DNA from: Streptococcus sp. HSISM1
GTDB lineage: Bacteria > Bacillota > Bacilli > Lactobacillales > Streptococcaceae
Direction of reading: 5' to 3'
DNA: 52,637 nucleotides
Assembly: GCF_000448565.1 (NCBI RefSeq)
Contig: NZ_CM002128.1
Coordinates: 31,368-84,004, forward strand
Numbering within the stretch: the first letter of the stretch is position 1; every line of letters begins with the position of its first letter. The notes under the pieces are model-generated. The model worked only from the letters and a program-made list of their open reading frames with translations. It did not search any database and had not been told where the DNA came from. The position numbers were made by a program, and so were the translations under genes. Shown here piece by piece: positions 15,588 through 27,157 of the stretch.

Positions 15588-15970
15588 TGGGAAATATCAT
15601 TGTTTGGTTGGTTATTTTAGGAGCGTTTGGATGGATGGCGTTTAATTATTTCCGCATCCGTAAAGCTGCTAAATTTGTGGACAATGCTACTTTTGAAGAG
15701 CTGATTCGTAAAGGGCAGTTGATTGACTTGCGAGAGCCGGCTGAGTTTCATGCCAAGCATATTTTAGGAGCACGCAACATTCCTTCAACTCAGTTGAAAT
15801 TGAGTCTTGCAGCCTTGCGCAAAGACAAACCAATTTTGCTCTATGAGAATAGCCGTAGTTCTCGAGTAACCAATGCGGCTCTCTTTCTCAAGAAAAAAGG
15901 TTATACAGACATTTATGTCTTGTCTTATGGTCTTGATTCTTGGAATGGGAAAGTGAAAAAAGACGCTTAA
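15587..15970 (+). CDS. Membrane-anchored rhodanese-like protein lacking the catalytic cysteine
   Basis: 127 residues: an N-terminal transmembrane helix (IIVWLVILGAFGWMAFNYF) and a single rhodanese fold (LIDLREPAEFHAKHILGARNIP). At the active-site loop, where an active rhodanese has Cys, this protein reads LYENSRSSR, so sulfurtransferase activity is not expected; a binding or scaffolding role is more likely. The start ATG 15587 overlaps the yqgQ stop and follows GAGGTAGAG. Replacement of the cysteine appears to be a family trait in streptococci rather than decay. Confidence 0.85.
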   Translation: MGNIIVWLVILGAFGWMAFNYFRIRKAAKFVDNATFEELIRKGQLIDLREPAEFHAKHILGARNIPSTQLKLSLAALRKDKPILLYENSRSSRVTNAALFLKKKGYTDIYVLSYGLDSWNGKVKKDA

Positions 15971-15971
15971 C

Positions 15972-16016
15972 AAAAAGAGCTCTAACTGCAGCAAATGTGT
16001 GGTTAGAGCTTTTTTA
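15972..16016. terminator. Bidirectional terminator between the rhodanese gene and the pseudouridine synthase gene
   Basis: AGCTCTAAC (15978-15986) pairs with GTTAGAGCT (16002-16010), flanked by A5 on the left and T-run on the right, serving the two convergent genes. Confidence 0.85.
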
Positions 16017-16739
16017 TCTCGTTTTTTCAAGGAAATCTTTGACCCAAGTGAGCTCTACCTCATTCAAAGGCCGGCTTTCTCCAGGGGCTAACTGAGGATC
16101 CAAGGTGAAGGGGCCAAAAGACAAGCGTTTTAAGGTCATTACTTTGACTCCAACGGCCAAAAACATCTTTTTCACTTGGTGGTATTTTCCTTCTGAGATT
16201 CGGACCTGGGCCTTGCTGTAGCTGGGGTGGCTTTCTAGAATGGTCAAGGAGGCAGGCTTGCAGATAGGACCGTCTGTGAATGAAATCCCATTCTGAAATT
16301 GCTCGATGTGGGCTGCATAAAGCGGGCCATTGACTTCTACCTCATAGACCTTCTCCACATGGTATTGGGGATGGAGCAGTTGAAAGCCTAAGGGGCCATT
16401 ATCTGTGAGGAGGAGCAAACCACTGGTGTCGCGATCGAGGCGACCAAGAGGATAGAGGTCTGGGTACTCTTGCTGAGGATCCACTAGCTCGATCACCGTT
16501 GGATGGTGGGCGTCTCTTTTGGCGGTCACGGCCCCGATTGGTTTATGGAGCATGTAGTAGTGGTGACGCGGTTCTTGAATGATTCGTTCCCCGATTTGAA
16601 TCTGTTGGAGTCCAGGGTCGATATTTTGGGATAGCTTTTGAGCTGGTAGGTGATCGACCAAGATTTGCCTTCGGGCCAAAAGTTGTTTGATGTCTTTACG
16701 AGCGTACTGATGGTCTGCCATCAATTGATCTAATCTCAT
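16014..16739 (-). CDS. 16S rRNA pseudouridine synthase, RsuA family
   Basis: Converts a uridine of small-subunit rRNA to pseudouridine (U516 in the E. coli RsuA prototype). 241 residues: N-terminal S4 RNA-binding domain (MRLDQLMADHQYARKDIKQLL) and a catalytic domain with the active-site Asp in GRLDRDTSGLLLLT, plus the C-terminal family motif EGKYHQVKKMF. ATG 16739 (MRLDQL) is chosen over the in-frame start at 16829 because the S4 domain starts there and AGAGG lies just upstream. It converges with the rhodanese gene on a shared terminator. Confidence 0.9.
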   Translation of the reverse strand: MRLDQLMADHQYARKDIKQLLARRQILVDHLPAQKLSQNIDPGLQQIQIGERIIQEPRHHYYMLHKPIGAVTAKRDAHHPTVIELVDPQQEYPDLYPLGRLDRDTSGLLLLTDNGPLGFQLLHPQYHVEKVYEVEVNGPLYAAHIEQFQNGISFTDGPICKPASLTILESHPSYSKAQVRISEGKYHQVKKMFLAVGVKVMTLKRLSFGPFTLDPQLAPGESRPLNEVELTWVKDFLEKTR

Positions 16740-16866
16740 GGGAGCCTCTTTTTCTGAAATTCTTATCATCAGTGTAGCATGAAAAGAAAAGGAAATCGAG
16801 TCGGAGAAAAGAAATGAAGATGAAAACATTTACAACTAGCTGAACTGTGTTTTTTAGATAGGACTG

Positions 16867-16875
16867 TGGTATAAT
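16867..16875 (+). promoter_or_regulatory. Extended -10 promoter of typA
   Basis: TGGTATAAT (TG at 16867-16868, TATAAT at 16870-16875), 42 bp upstream of the typA start. Confidence 0.65.
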
Positions 16876-16917
16876 TGTTCAGTTAGAAATATTATTTAAA
16901 ATTTTATAGAGGAAATC

Positions 16918-18765
16918 ATGACAAAATTAAGAGAAGATATTCGTAACGTTGCGATCATTGCCCACGTTGACCATGGTAAAACAACCTTGGTAGACGAATT
17001 GTTGAAACAATCGCACACCTTGGATGAACGTAAAGAATTGCAAGAACGTGCAATGGACTCAAACGACCTTGAAAAAGAACGTGGGATCACAATCCTTGCT
17101 AAAAATACAGCCGTTGCTTATAACGGAACTCGAATCAATATCATGGACACACCAGGACACGCGGACTTCGGTGGAGAAGTGGAACGGATCATGAAAATGG
17201 TTGATGGGGTTGTATTGGTCGTAGATGCTTACGAAGGAACCATGCCTCAGACGCGTTTCGTATTGAAAAAAGCCTTGGAACAAGACCTTGTTCCGATCGT
17301 TGTAGTTAACAAAATCGATAAACCATCTGCTCGTCCAGAAGAAGTTGTAGACGAAGTTCTTGAACTCTTCATCGAATTGGGTGCGGATGATGACCAATTG
17401 GAATTCCCAGTTGTTTATGCATCAGCGATCAACGGAACCTCTTCACTTTCAGATGATCCAGCTGATCAAGAGCACACAATGGCACCGATCTTTGATACCA
17501 TCATTGATCACATCCCAGCTCCAGTTGATAACTCAGATGAGCCTCTTCAATTCCAAGTATCCCTGCTTGATTACAACGACTTCGTTGGACGTATCGGTAT
17601 CGGACGTGTCTTCCGTGGTACTGTAAAAGTTGGGGACCAAGTAACCCTTTCTAAATTGGATGGAACGACTAAGAACTTCCGTGTTACCAAACTCTTTGGT
17701 TTCTTTGGTTTGGAACGTCGTGAAATTCAAGAAGCCAAAGCTGGAGACTTGATCGCTATTTCTGGTATGGAAGATATCTTCGTTGGAGAAACCATCACAC
17801 CGACAGACGCAGTTGAAGCTCTTCCAATCCTTCACATCGATGAACCAACCCTTCAAATGACCTTCTTGGTTAACAACTCACCATTTGCTGGTCGCGAAGG
17901 AAAATGGGTAACCTCTCGTAAAGTCGAAGAACGTTTGCAAGCGGAATTGCAAACAGACGTCTCTCTTCGTGTTGACCCAACTGATTCACCTGATAAATGG
18001 ACAGTTTCAGGTCGTGGGGAATTGCACTTGTCTATCTTGATCGAAACCATGCGTCGTGAAGGATACGAATTGCAAGTATCTCGTCCAGAAGTTATTATCA
18101 AGGAAATTGATGGTGTCAAATGTGAACCATTTGAGCGCGTTCAAATCGATACACCAGAAGAATACCAAGGATCTGTTATCCAAAGCCTTTCTGAACGTAA
18201 AGGTGAAATGTTGGATATGATCTCAACTGGTAACGGTCAAACTCGTTTGGTCTTCCTTGTTCCAGCGCGTGGTTTGATTGGATACTCAACAGAGTTCTTG
18301 TCAATGACACGTGGTTACGGAATCATGAACCACACCTTTGACCAATACTTGCCAGTGATTCCAGGAGAAATCGGTGGACGTCACCGTGGTGCTCTTGTTT
18401 CAATCGATAACGGAAAAGCAACCACTTACTCTATCATGTCTATCGAAGAACGTGGTACGATCTTTGTCAATCCAGGTACAGAAGTTTACGAAGGAATGAT
18501 CATCGGGGAAAACTCTCGTGAGAACGACTTGACCGTAAACATTACGAAAGCCAAACAAATGACCAACGTTCGTTCCGCTACTAAGGACCAAACAGCGGTT
18601 ATCAAGACTCCTCGTATCTTGACCTTGGAAGAATCTCTTGAGTTCTTGAACGACGATGAGTACATGGAAGTAACACCTGAATCTATCCGCTTGCGGAAAC
18701 AAATCTTGAACAAAGCAGAACGCGAAAAAGCAAATAAAAAGAAAAAATCAGCAGCTGCTGAATAA
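16918..18765 (+). CDS. typA: Translational GTPase TypA/BipA
   Basis: Ribosome-associated GTPase of the EF-G family needed for stress and low-temperature ribosome assembly. 615 residues. G-domain motifs: P-loop [15 protein letters not shown], switch region [21 protein letters not shown] and NKIDKP. Beta-barrel and EF-G-like domains follow, then the TypA-specific C-terminal region ([18 protein letters not shown]). The start follows GAGGAA. It opens the block leading into murD, an order seen in other streptococci. Codon use is strongly biased, as expected for a highly expressed gene. Confidence 0.97.
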   Translation: MTKLREDIRNVAIIAHVDHGKTTLVDELLKQSHTLDERKELQERAMDSNDLEKERGITILAKNTAVAYNGTRINIMDTPGHADFGGEVERIMKMVDGVVLVVDAYEGTMPQTRFVLKKALEQDLVPIVVVNKIDKPSARPEEVVDEVLELFIELGADDDQLEFPVVYASAINGTSSLSDDPADQEHTMAPIFDTIIDHIPAPVDNSDEPLQFQVSLLDYNDFVGRIGIGRVFRGTVKVGDQVTLSKLDGTTKNFRVTKLFGFFGLERREIQEAKAGDLIAISGMEDIFVGETITPTDAVEALPILHIDEPTLQMTFLVNNSPFAGREGKWVTSRKVEERLQAELQTDVSLRVDPTDSPDKWTVSGRGELHLSILIETMRREGYELQVSRPEVIIKEIDGVKCEPFERVQIDTPEEYQGSVIQSLSERKGEMLDMISTGNGQTRLVFLVPARGLIGYSTEFLSMTRGYGIMNHTFDQYLPVIPGEIGGRHRGALVSIDNGKATTYSIMSIEERGTIFVNPGTEVYEGMIIGENSRENDLTVNITKAKQMTNVRSATKDQTAVIKTPRILTLEESLEFLNDDEYMEVTPESIRLRKQILNKAEREKANKKKKSAAAE

Positions 18766-18788
18766 TACGAAAAGAAAGGAGAAACAAA

Positions 18789-19043
18789 ATGGTCTATTTT
18801 ATCTTAGGGATTTTGATTCTCCTTTTTTACCTTTTTATGACCCCAAAGAGTATTCGTGGTACCTTAAACAGTGTCACAATGGTGGTCTTGATCGTCTCTT
18901 TTATCGTACTTGCTTGTCTCGCCATTTTTCAGATATTCCAACTACCGTCCGAGTTTTTTGTCGGTGCCTTTCTAGCCTTTGTTGGCTACCTGGCTTTGGT
19001 AGATATTTCCAAAATGACGACCAAACAGAAAAATAAACGGTGA
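18789..19043 (+). CDS. Small membrane protein, DUF3165 family
   Basis: 84 residues with two or three hydrophobic helices (FILGILILLFYLFM, VVLIVSFIVLACLAIFQIF, FVGAFLAFVGYLALV) and a basic tail. No function is known. It sits between typA and murD, its usual streptococcal location, with an AAAGGAG ribosome binding site, and is probably co-transcribed with typA up to the terminator at 19054. Confidence 0.8.
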   Translation: MVYFILGILILLFYLFMTPKSIRGTLNSVTMVVLIVSFIVLACLAIFQIFQLPSEFFVGAFLAFVGYLALVDISKMTTKQKNKR

Positions 19044-19053
19044 CGTGATTTTT

Positions 19054-19077
19054 AAAGCCCTTTGGGCTTTTTAATTT
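19054..19077 (+). terminator. Terminator after the DUF3165 gene
   Basis: AAAGCCC (19054-19060), TTT, GGGCTTT (19064-19070), then TTTAATTTT. A weak -10-like TAAAAT at 19091-19096 follows and may start murD transcription. Confidence 0.65.
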
Positions 19078-19126
19078 TGCTAAAAAAAGGTAAAATAGAG
19101 AGTGATAAAAATGGAGCGAAGAAATC

Positions 19127-20476
19127 ATGAAATTTGTGAAACAATTTGAAAATAAAAAGGTTCTTGTATTAGGTTTGGCCAAGTCGGGCGAGTCAGCTGC
19201 CCGTTTGTTGGATCGCTTAGGAGCGATTGTGACCGTCAATGATGGCAAACCTTTTGAAGAAAATCCAGCAGCACAAAGTTTACTGGAAGAAGGGATTAAA
19301 GTTGTGACAGGAGGCCACCCTCTGGAGTTGTTGGATGAAGACTTTGCGGTTATGGTCAAAAATCCTGGAATCCCTTATACGAATCCGATGGTCGAAAAAG
19401 CACTTGAAAAGGGTATTCCAGTCCTTACTGAAGTGGAATTGGCCTATCTGATTTCGGATGCGCCAATTATTGGGATTACAGGATCAAACGGAAAAACGAC
19501 GACGACAACCATGATCGGGGAAGTTTTGACGGCTGCTGGTCAAGGCGGCCTATTGTCTGGGAATATTGGTTTTCCAGCCAGCCAAGTCGCACAAACAGCG
19601 ACAGAAAAAGAAGTTCTGGTCATGGAATTGTCTTCTTTCCAATTGATGGGCATTGAAGCCTTCCATCCAGAGATTGCAGTGATTACCAACCTCATGCCAA
19701 CCCATATCGACTACCATGGTTCTTTTGAAAATTATGTAGCTGCCAAATGGAATCTTCAAAAGAATATGACAGAAAAAGATGTCATTGTATTAAACTTCAA
19801 CCAAGACCTGGCTAAGGAACTGGCTACAAAAACCAAGGCAAGGGTCCTTCCATTTTCTACAATCGAAAAAGTGGACGGTGCTTATTTGGAAGATGGACTT
19901 CTCAAGTTTAGGGGAGAAGCTGTCATGCGTGCGGATGAACTGGGTGTTCCAGGAAGCCACAATGTAGAAAATGCCTTGGCAACGATTGCTGTTGCAAAAG
20001 TCCGGGGTGTGGAGAATGAGGTCATTAAAGAAACCTTATCGGCCTTTGGAGGTGTGAAACACCGTCTTCAATATGTGGACGAAATTCAAGGTGTCAAATT
20101 CTATAATGATAGTAAATCGACTAATATTTTAGCAACACAAAAAGCCCTTTCTGGTTTTGATAACAGCAAGGTGATCTTGATTGCAGGGGGGCTCGATCGT
20201 GGCAATGAATTTGATGAATTGGTGCCTCACATTACTGGCTTAAAGGAAATGGTGATTCTTGGGGAATCAGCTCCTCGAGTGAAACGCGCAGCAGATAAAG
20301 CTGGCGTCCCTTATGTCGATGCGGCAGATGTAGCGGATGCTACAAAGAAAGCCTTCGACTTGGCTAGCCCCGGAGATGTTGTCCTACTAAGTCCTGCTAA
20401 TGCCAGCTGGGATATGTATCCGAATTTTGAAGTGCGTGGGGATGAATTTCTTGCTACAGTAAAAGGGTTGAAATAA
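19127..20476 (+). CDS. murD: UDP-N-acetylmuramoylalanine--D-glutamate ligase
   Basis: Adds D-glutamate to UDP-MurNAc-L-Ala, an essential cytoplasmic step of peptidoglycan synthesis. 449 residues, the usual length. Visible are the N-terminal nucleotide-fold [20 protein letters not shown]-binding [14 protein letters not shown], the central Mur-ligase HNVENALAT and the C-terminal YNDSKSTN and [12 protein letters not shown] motifs. It is followed 1 bp later by the original murG start codon, so murD and murG are translationally linked. Confidence 0.97.
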   Translation: MKFVKQFENKKVLVLGLAKSGESAARLLDRLGAIVTVNDGKPFEENPAAQSLLEEGIKVVTGGHPLELLDEDFAVMVKNPGIPYTNPMVEKALEKGIPVLTEVELAYLISDAPIIGITGSNGKTTTTTMIGEVLTAAGQGGLLSGNIGFPASQVAQTATEKEVLVMELSSFQLMGIEAFHPEIAVITNLMPTHIDYHGSFENYVAAKWNLQKNMTEKDVIVLNFNQDLAKELATKTKARVLPFSTIEKVDGAYLEDGLLKFRGEAVMRADELGVPGSHNVENALATIAVAKVRGVENEVIKETLSAFGGVKHRLQYVDEIQGVKFYNDSKSTNILATQKALSGFDNSKVILIAGGLDRGNEFDELVPHITGLKEMVILGESAPRVKRAADKAGVPYVDAADVADATKKAFDLASPGDVVLLSPANASWDMYPNFEVRGDEFLATVKGLK

Positions 20477-20477
20477 G

Positions 20478-21559
20478 ATGAAAAAATAATGTTTACTGGT
20501 GGGGGAACCGTGGGACATGTGACCCTTAATCTCCTCTTGATTCCAAAATTTATCGAAGATGGATGGGAAGTCCATTATATTGGGGATAAAAAAGGAATCG
20601 AATACCAAGAGATCAAAAAGTCTGGCTTAGACGTACGATTCCATTCGATTGCAACGGGGAAATTGCGTCGCTATTTCTCTTTCCAAAATATGATGGATGT
20701 GTTCAAGGTGGCTTGGGGAACGCTCCAGTCCATTGCAATCCTGCTTCGTGTGCGCCCACAAGTTCTCTTCTCAAAAGGGGGATTTGTCTCGGTGCCACCA
20801 GTGATTGCGGCTAGACTCACGCGTGTTCCTGTCTATATCCATGAGTCCGATCTTTCGATGGGATTGGCCAATAAAATTGCTTATAAATTTGCTACCAAGA
20901 TGTACACGACTTTTGAGCAAGCACATGGTTTGACAAAGAGTGAGCATATCGGTGCGGTAACCAAGGTCACAGATCATATTCCGACAACTTCTGAAGAATT
21001 AGAAGAAAAAACACAAGGATTTCAAAAAGACTTGCCGACCCTTCTCTTTGTCGGAGGATCTGCTGGTGCGCGTGTCTTTAATGAATTTGTGACAGAGCAT
21101 CAAGCAGAGCTCTTGCAGCACTACAATATCATCAATTTGACGGGCGATTCAACATTGAATCAGGCTGAGGGTGGTTTGTATCGAGTGGATTATGTAACCG
21201 ATCAGTATTTGCCAATGCTCCAGAAGGCTGATTTAGTGGTGACTAGAGGTGGGGCCAATACCTTGTTTGAACTCTTGGCCATGAACAAACTCCACCTGAT
21301 CGTACCGCTAGGAAAAGAAGCTAGCCGTGGCGATCAGATTGAAAATGCCCAATATTTTGTGGATAAAGGTTATGCAGAGCAATTGCAGGAAGATCAATTG
21401 ACCCTCGAAACCTTTAATGAAACCATTCAAGAAATGTTGAAGCAAAGCCAAGTCTACCACCAAGCAATGGAAAAATCGACAGAACTCCTTTCACTAGACG
21501 ATTTTTATGGCCTGCTTCAAAAAGATATCAGTAAGGGAAAAGATGACGGACGACAATAA
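20478..21559 (+). CDS. murG: UDP-N-acetylglucosamine--N-acetylmuramyl-(pentapeptide) pyrophosphoryl-undecaprenol N-acetylglucosamine transferase; 5' frameshift
   Basis: Makes lipid II from lipid I at the inner face of the membrane; essential. The GT28 fold is complete: glycine-rich [11 protein letters not shown] at the N-terminus, [11 protein letters not shown], the donor-binding [12 protein letters not shown] and the [23 protein letters not shown] motif. As sequenced, the ATG at 20478 (1 bp after the murD stop) reads only MKK before a stop, because the A-run 20481-20486 has six A; with seven A it reads [10 protein letters not shown]. The intact frame can start only at ATG 20489, losing four residues and a usable ribosome binding site. 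Because the gene is essential I infer a sequence error. Overlaps divIB by 17 bp. Confidence 0.92.
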
Positions 21560-22764
21560 AAAACGCCAACGGATGACAAAATTACAGAATTGTCAGCCTG
21601 GCAAAAAAGAAACAAAGAATATTTAGAAAAAAAGCGCTTGAAAAAGCGGAAGAAGCTGAAACAGAGGAAACTGAAAGCGAAGAAGCACAAGAAGACGAAG
21701 ACCTTTCAGAAAAAGAGACAGCTTCCGTCTCAGAGGAAGAATCTGAAGAAATAGAAGAGTCTGAAGAGGAAGATGAATCTGAGGCCGAAGAGGATCCAGA
21801 TGCGGATGGAGAAAGTTCAGAAGGAGAAGAAGTTGATCCGGCTAAAGAGGAGCTAGATCCTTCAGAGAAACAAGAGAAAAAGCCTTCATTCTTTAAAGGC
21901 TTAAAGACGAAAAAGCCAAAGAAGGAACCGACAGTGGCAAAACGCCATATCTATCGTGCCCTTCCGGTTATCGGAATCAGCTCGCTTGTCGCCCTTCTCT
22001 CCATCTATTTTTTAAGTCCCTTGTCCACACAGAAAGTGATTGAATTTTCAGGGAACAAGGCGGTTGACCAGCAACTCTTGTATGAAAAAAGTCGCATCAA
22101 AGAAGAAGATTATACTCTGACGACTTTCCTTCATAAATCGGTCTATGAACAAAATATGAAAACGGCTAGTCCATGGATCAAAGAGGTTCACATGCATTAT
22201 CAATTCCCGGTGACCTTTAAAGTCAATATCGTGGAACACAAAGTGGTTGCCTATTATGTGACCGGAGAAGACCACTATCCAGTATTGGAAAATGGAGAAG
22301 TCGTTGAGACAGTAACTCCAGCTTCGGAATTGCCGTCCTCCTATATTAGTTTAAAATTCTCAGATCGAGAATTAGTTAGACAATTTGTCCAAGAAATGAA
22401 GTCTATTTCTTCTTCCATTACGGATAAAATTGTTTCGGTTGATCTGACACCGAGCAAGGTCACCAAGGATCTGGTGACCATCACCATGAAAAACGATAAT
22501 AAAATCTTGGTGCCTGTTTCCCAAATTACCCGCAAGCTTCCTTACTATAAGGCGATCAGTAAGAAATTAGACGATGATTCGACTATCGATATGGAGGCTG
22601 GAGTCTTCAGTTATAGTGAACAATCCATCGCAGATGCCAAAGAGCAAGCTGAGAAAGAAAAGGCTGAAAGTACAGAAAATCAGAATGAACATTCTGAGGA
22701 AGCAAGCCAAGAACAGAATCAAGAACAGAATCCAGAAGGGGAGAATTCTTCTGGGAATGAGTAA
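21543..22764 (+). pseudogene. divIB: Cell division protein DivIB/FtsQ; two frameshifts as sequenced
   Basis: Septal membrane protein of the DivIB-DivIC-FtsL complex. The ATG at 21543 lies inside the end of murG. Two one-base gaps must be filled to read the protein. The first is in the six-A run 21558-21563, giving NKKTPTDDKITELSAW. The second is in the five-A run 21641-21645, giving RLKKAEEAETEE. The repaired product has a long acidic Glu/Ser/Asp-rich cytoplasmic tail, a linker with KGLKTKKPKKEP, one transmembrane helix (LPVIGISSLVALLSIYFL), then the POTRA and beta domains and a Gln/Glu-rich C-terminus. Downstream of 21934 the frame is intact. Both breaks are single-A deficits in A-runs, like others in the window. 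Confidence 0.9.
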
Positions 22765-22820
22765 AGCCCATAAATTATCTCAAATAATTGAAGAAAAAAT
22801 GTCCATTTTAGGCTTCTTTG

Positions 22821-22829
22821 TGATATAAT
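22821..22829 (+). promoter_or_regulatory. Extended -10 promoter of ftsA
   Basis: TGATATAAT (22821-22829), leaving a leader of about 70 nt before ftsA; suggests ftsA-ftsZ can be transcribed apart from the mur genes. Confidence 0.6.
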
Positions 22830-22906
22830 GAAGTTTGGATAGTTCCAACTAAAAGGGCTATAAATAGATGTAAAGTGAAAACAAATAAAGAGAGAGGACT
22901 GGTGTA

Positions 22907-24295
22907 ATGGCTAGAGACGGCTTTTTTACAGGTTTAGATATCGGTACTAGTTCAATAAAAGTATTGGTGGCAGAACATGTCAATGGAGAAATGAATGTAA
23001 TTGGAGTCAGCAATGCAAAAAGTGCTGGCGTCAAAGATGGAATTATAGTAGATATCGAAGCTGCTTCAAATGCAATTAAAAATGCAATCAGCCAAGCTGA
23101 AGAAAAAGCAGGGATTTCAATCAATCTAGTCAATGTTGGGTTGCCTGCAAATTTACTACAAATCGAAGCAACTCAAGGAATGATTCCAGTCACAAGTGAT
23201 TCAAAAGAAATCACAGATGCAGATGTTGAAAATGTTGTCAAATCTGCACTCACAAAAAGTATGACACCGGATCGTGAAGTAATCACCTTCATTCCTGAGG
23301 AATTCACAGTTGATGGTTTCCAAGGAATCCGCGATCCACGCGGAATGATGGGGATCCGACTTGAAATGCGTGGCCTTCTTTATACAGGACCTCGTACAAT
23401 CTTGCACAATTTGCGTAAAACCGTTGAACGTGCAGGCTTACAAGTTGAAAACATCATCATTTCACCGCTTGCGATGATCAAAACAGTCTTGAATGAAGGC
23501 GAACGTGAATTCGGAGCTACAGTGATCGATATGGGTGGTGGCCAAACAACGGTAGCATCTGTTCGTAGCCAAGAACTTCAATTTACAAATATCTATCAAG
23601 AAGGTGGCGATTATGTTACCAAAGATATTTCTAAAGTATTGAAAACTTCTCAAAAATTGGCGGAAGGCTTGAAGTTCAACTATGGTGAAGCCTATGTACC
23701 ATCTGCTGGAAACGAAGTATTCCATGTAGAAGTCATCGGTGAAGTAGAGCCAGTTGAAGTGACTGAGAAGTACTTAGCTGAAATCATTTCAGCACGTATC
23801 AAACACATCTTTGAGCAAATCAAACAAGACCTTGAGAGAAGACATTTGTTGGATCTTCCTGGTGGTATTGTGATTATCGGTGGAGGTGCGATCCTTCCTG
23901 GTGTTGAAGAATTGGCTCAAGAAGTCTTTGGTGTAAATGTGAAATTGTTTGTTCCAAATCAAATTGGAATTCGCAATCCAGCTTTTGCCCATGTGATTAG
24001 CTTGTCTGAATATGCAGGCAATTTGACAGATGTGGATATTATTGCTCAAGCTGCGGTTCATGGAGACGAAGTCTTGCGTCAACAACCGATTCAATTTGAT
24101 CGTCCAGTGCAACCACAAGTACAACCACAACCTGCTGCTCCAGCACAACCGGTAGTACCTGCATACAATGCTGAGAAGATTGAATCTCCAGTAGATGCTC
24201 AAGAAATTCCAGCAGCAAGCAATGATAGCAAACAAGAACCAAAAACTACATTCACAGACCGAATGAAAAATTTGATCGGTAATATGTTTGATTAA
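22907..24295 (+). CDS. ftsA: Cell division protein FtsA
   Basis: Actin-like ATPase that tethers FtsZ to the membrane. 462 residues. ATP-fold motifs: GLDIGTSSIKVLVAE at the N-terminus, VIDMGGGQTTVA in the middle and GGIVIIGGGAILPG near residue 325. A Pro/Gln-rich linker (about 395-435) precedes the C-terminal amphipathic membrane-targeting helix (FTDRMKNLIGNMF). The start follows AGAGAGGA. It lies 15 bp before ftsZ. Confidence 0.97.
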   Translation: MARDGFFTGLDIGTSSIKVLVAEHVNGEMNVIGVSNAKSAGVKDGIIVDIEAASNAIKNAISQAEEKAGISINLVNVGLPANLLQIEATQGMIPVTSDSKEITDADVENVVKSALTKSMTPDREVITFIPEEFTVDGFQGIRDPRGMMGIRLEMRGLLYTGPRTILHNLRKTVERAGLQVENIIISPLAMIKTVLNEGEREFGATVIDMGGGQTTVASVRSQELQFTNIYQEGGDYVTKDISKVLKTSQKLAEGLKFNYGEAYVPSAGNEVFHVEVIGEVEPVEVTEKYLAEIISARIKHIFEQIKQDLERRHLLDLPGGIVIIGGGAILPGVEELAQEVFGVNVKLFVPNQIGIRNPAFAHVISLSEYAGNLTDVDIIAQAAVHGDEVLRQQPIQFDRPVQPQVQPQPAAPAQPVVPAYNAEKIESPVDAQEIPAASNDSKQEPKTTFTDRMKNLIGNMFD

Positions 24296-24304
24296 GGAGT
24301 GTAA

Positions 24305-25576
<1,272 letters not shown>

Positions 25577-25578
25577 TC

Positions 25579-26247
25579 ATGAATCTGGTAGAGAATGCTG
25601 ATCTTGTTCGGCAACAAGTAGAAACAGCAAGAAACAAAGCTAACCGTCAAGATCAAGTAAATGTGATAGCTGTCACCAAGTATGTGGATGTTGCCACAAC
25701 AGAAGCACTGGTGAAAACAGGTATCCAACATATCGGTGAAAATCGTGTCGATAAATTCCTAGAAAAGTATCAAGCTCTAAAAGAGTATGACCTCACTTGG
25801 CACTTGATTGGGAGCCTCCAACGGCGGAAAGTAAAAGACGTGATCAATCTTGTCGATTACTTTCATGCCTTGGATTCGGTGAAGCTGGCTCAAGAAATTC
25901 AAAAGCGAGCAGAACACCCAATCAAGTGTTTCCTCCAAGTGAACATTTCTGGTGAAGAAAGTAAGCATGGATTTGCACCCGATGAACTGGATGATGTTTT
26001 AGCGGAAATCACACAGCTGGACAAAATTGAAATTGTTGGTTTAATGACGATGGCTCCTTTTGAGGCTAGTCAAGAAGAGTTGCAGGATATTTTTTCAAAA
26101 ACTCACCAACTTCAGAAACAACTAGAAAAGAAACAATTAAAAAATATGCCTTTTTCAGAACTAAGTATGGGTATGAGTCGTGACTTTGAAGTAGCCATTG
26201 CGAACGGAGCGACTTATGTTAGAATTGGGACATCATTTTTTAAATAG
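25579..26247 (+). CDS. PLP homeostasis protein YggS/YlmE
   Basis: PLP-binding protein of the alanine-racemase-like TIM-barrel family; balances intracellular pyridoxal phosphate and has no firmly assigned reaction. 222 residues with the PLP lysine in AVTKYVD and the phosphate-binding region SMGMSRDFEVAIANGATYVRIGT. Located in the dcw tail between ftsZ and sepF, as in other Firmicutes (ylmE). Start ATG 25579 is 2 bp after the ftsZ stop. Confidence 0.93.
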   Translation: MNLVENADLVRQQVETARNKANRQDQVNVIAVTKYVDVATTEALVKTGIQHIGENRVDKFLEKYQALKEYDLTWHLIGSLQRRKVKDVINLVDYFHALDSVKLAQEIQKRAEHPIKCFLQVNISGEESKHGFAPDELDDVLAEITQLDKIEIVGLMTMAPFEASQEELQDIFSKTHQLQKQLEKKQLKNMPFSELSMGMSRDFEVAIANGATYVRIGTSFFK

Positions 26248-26256
26248 GAAAGAACT

Positions 26257-26886
26257 ATGTCATTAAAAGATAAATTTAACAACTTTATTGACTACTTCAC
26301 AGAAGACGGTGAAGAAGTAGAAGTTCGCGAGGCAAAAGCAGCTGGGGCGGAAACTCAACCAGTTCCTCAGCCACAGCCGACTCCTCAAGTGACTTCTCCA
26401 CGTCCACAGATTAGTCAAAGAGAATCAGTAAAACCAAAACCGACTCCTGTCGCACCTGTTACGACTCCAGTGTCTACAGTGGCAGTGAAGGAACCTGTTT
26501 CAACAACGAAAAATACATCTGAAAATATTACTCGCTTGCATGAACGTCAACGTGAATTGGCTGCTAATCGTGCGAATACAGATGAAAAGATTACCATTGA
26601 TGTACGCTATCCCCGCAAATACGAGGAAGCGACTGAAATTGTTGATCTATTACTATCTAATGAGAGTATCTTGATTGACTTCCAATATATGACAGAAGTA
26701 CAAGCACGTCGTTGTTTAGATTATTTGGATGGGGCTCGTTATGTTTTAGCAGGAAATCTTCGTCGTGTTGCAAGTACCATGTACTTGTTGACTCCAATTA
26801 ATGTTGTCGTTAACATTGAAGATATCCGCCTTCCAAATGATGTGGAAGTGACAGAATTTGACTATGATATGAAACGTAATCGTTAA
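26257..26886 (+). CDS. sepF: Cell division protein SepF
   Basis: Membrane-binding FtsZ-ring assembly factor (YlmF). 209 residues: an N-terminal amphipathic membrane anchor ([16 protein letters not shown]), a Pro/Thr/Val-rich linker (about residues 30-100) and the C-terminal SepF core ([20 protein letters not shown] ... [12 protein letters not shown]). It lies 9 bp after yggS and 1 bp before ylmG, in the standard gene order. Confidence 0.95.
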   Translation: MSLKDKFNNFIDYFTEDGEEVEVREAKAAGAETQPVPQPQPTPQVTSPRPQISQRESVKPKPTPVAPVTTPVSTVAVKEPVSTTKNTSENITRLHERQRELAANRANTDEKITIDVRYPRKYEEATEIVDLLLSNESILIDFQYMTEVQARRCLDYLDGARYVLAGNLRRVASTMYLLTPINVVVNIEDIRLPNDVEVTEFDYDMKRNR

Positions 26887-26887
26887 G

Positions 26888-27151
26888 ATGATTATCTTTC
26901 AATACTTATCAAATATCATTCAAATCTATTCCATCATTCTTGTCATCTATGCCTTACTATCTTGGTTCCCTGGGGCACCTCAGAGTACTCTTGGACAAAT
27001 GGTTCACCGCCTAGTTGAACCATTTTTGAGCCTTTTTAGAAAGTTACCATTGCAGTTTGGGGGCTTGGATTTTACAGTTCTAGTAGCACTTTTGGTCTTG
27101 AACTTGATGAATCAGTTATTAGCCCGCTTGTTCCTACTTTTGATTGGATAG
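26888..27151 (+). CDS. ylmG: YggT family membrane protein YlmG
   Basis: 87 residues, two transmembrane helices separated by a conserved loop (LLSWFPGAPQSTLGQMVHRLVEPFL). YggT/YlmG proteins are associated with the division machinery and with nucleoid or thylakoid organisation in other lineages, without a defined biochemical activity. Tightly packed between sepF and ylmH. Confidence 0.88.
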   Translation: MIIFQYLSNIIQIYSIILVIYALLSWFPGAPQSTLGQMVHRLVEPFLSLFRKLPLQFGGLDFTVLVALLVLNLMNQLLARLFLLLIG

Positions 27152-27157
27152 AATACG

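Noticed and set aside
20478-22764. True decay of murG and divIB
   Set aside because: Both act in wall synthesis and division, the remaining sequence is fully conserved, and each break is the same one-A deficit seen across the window.
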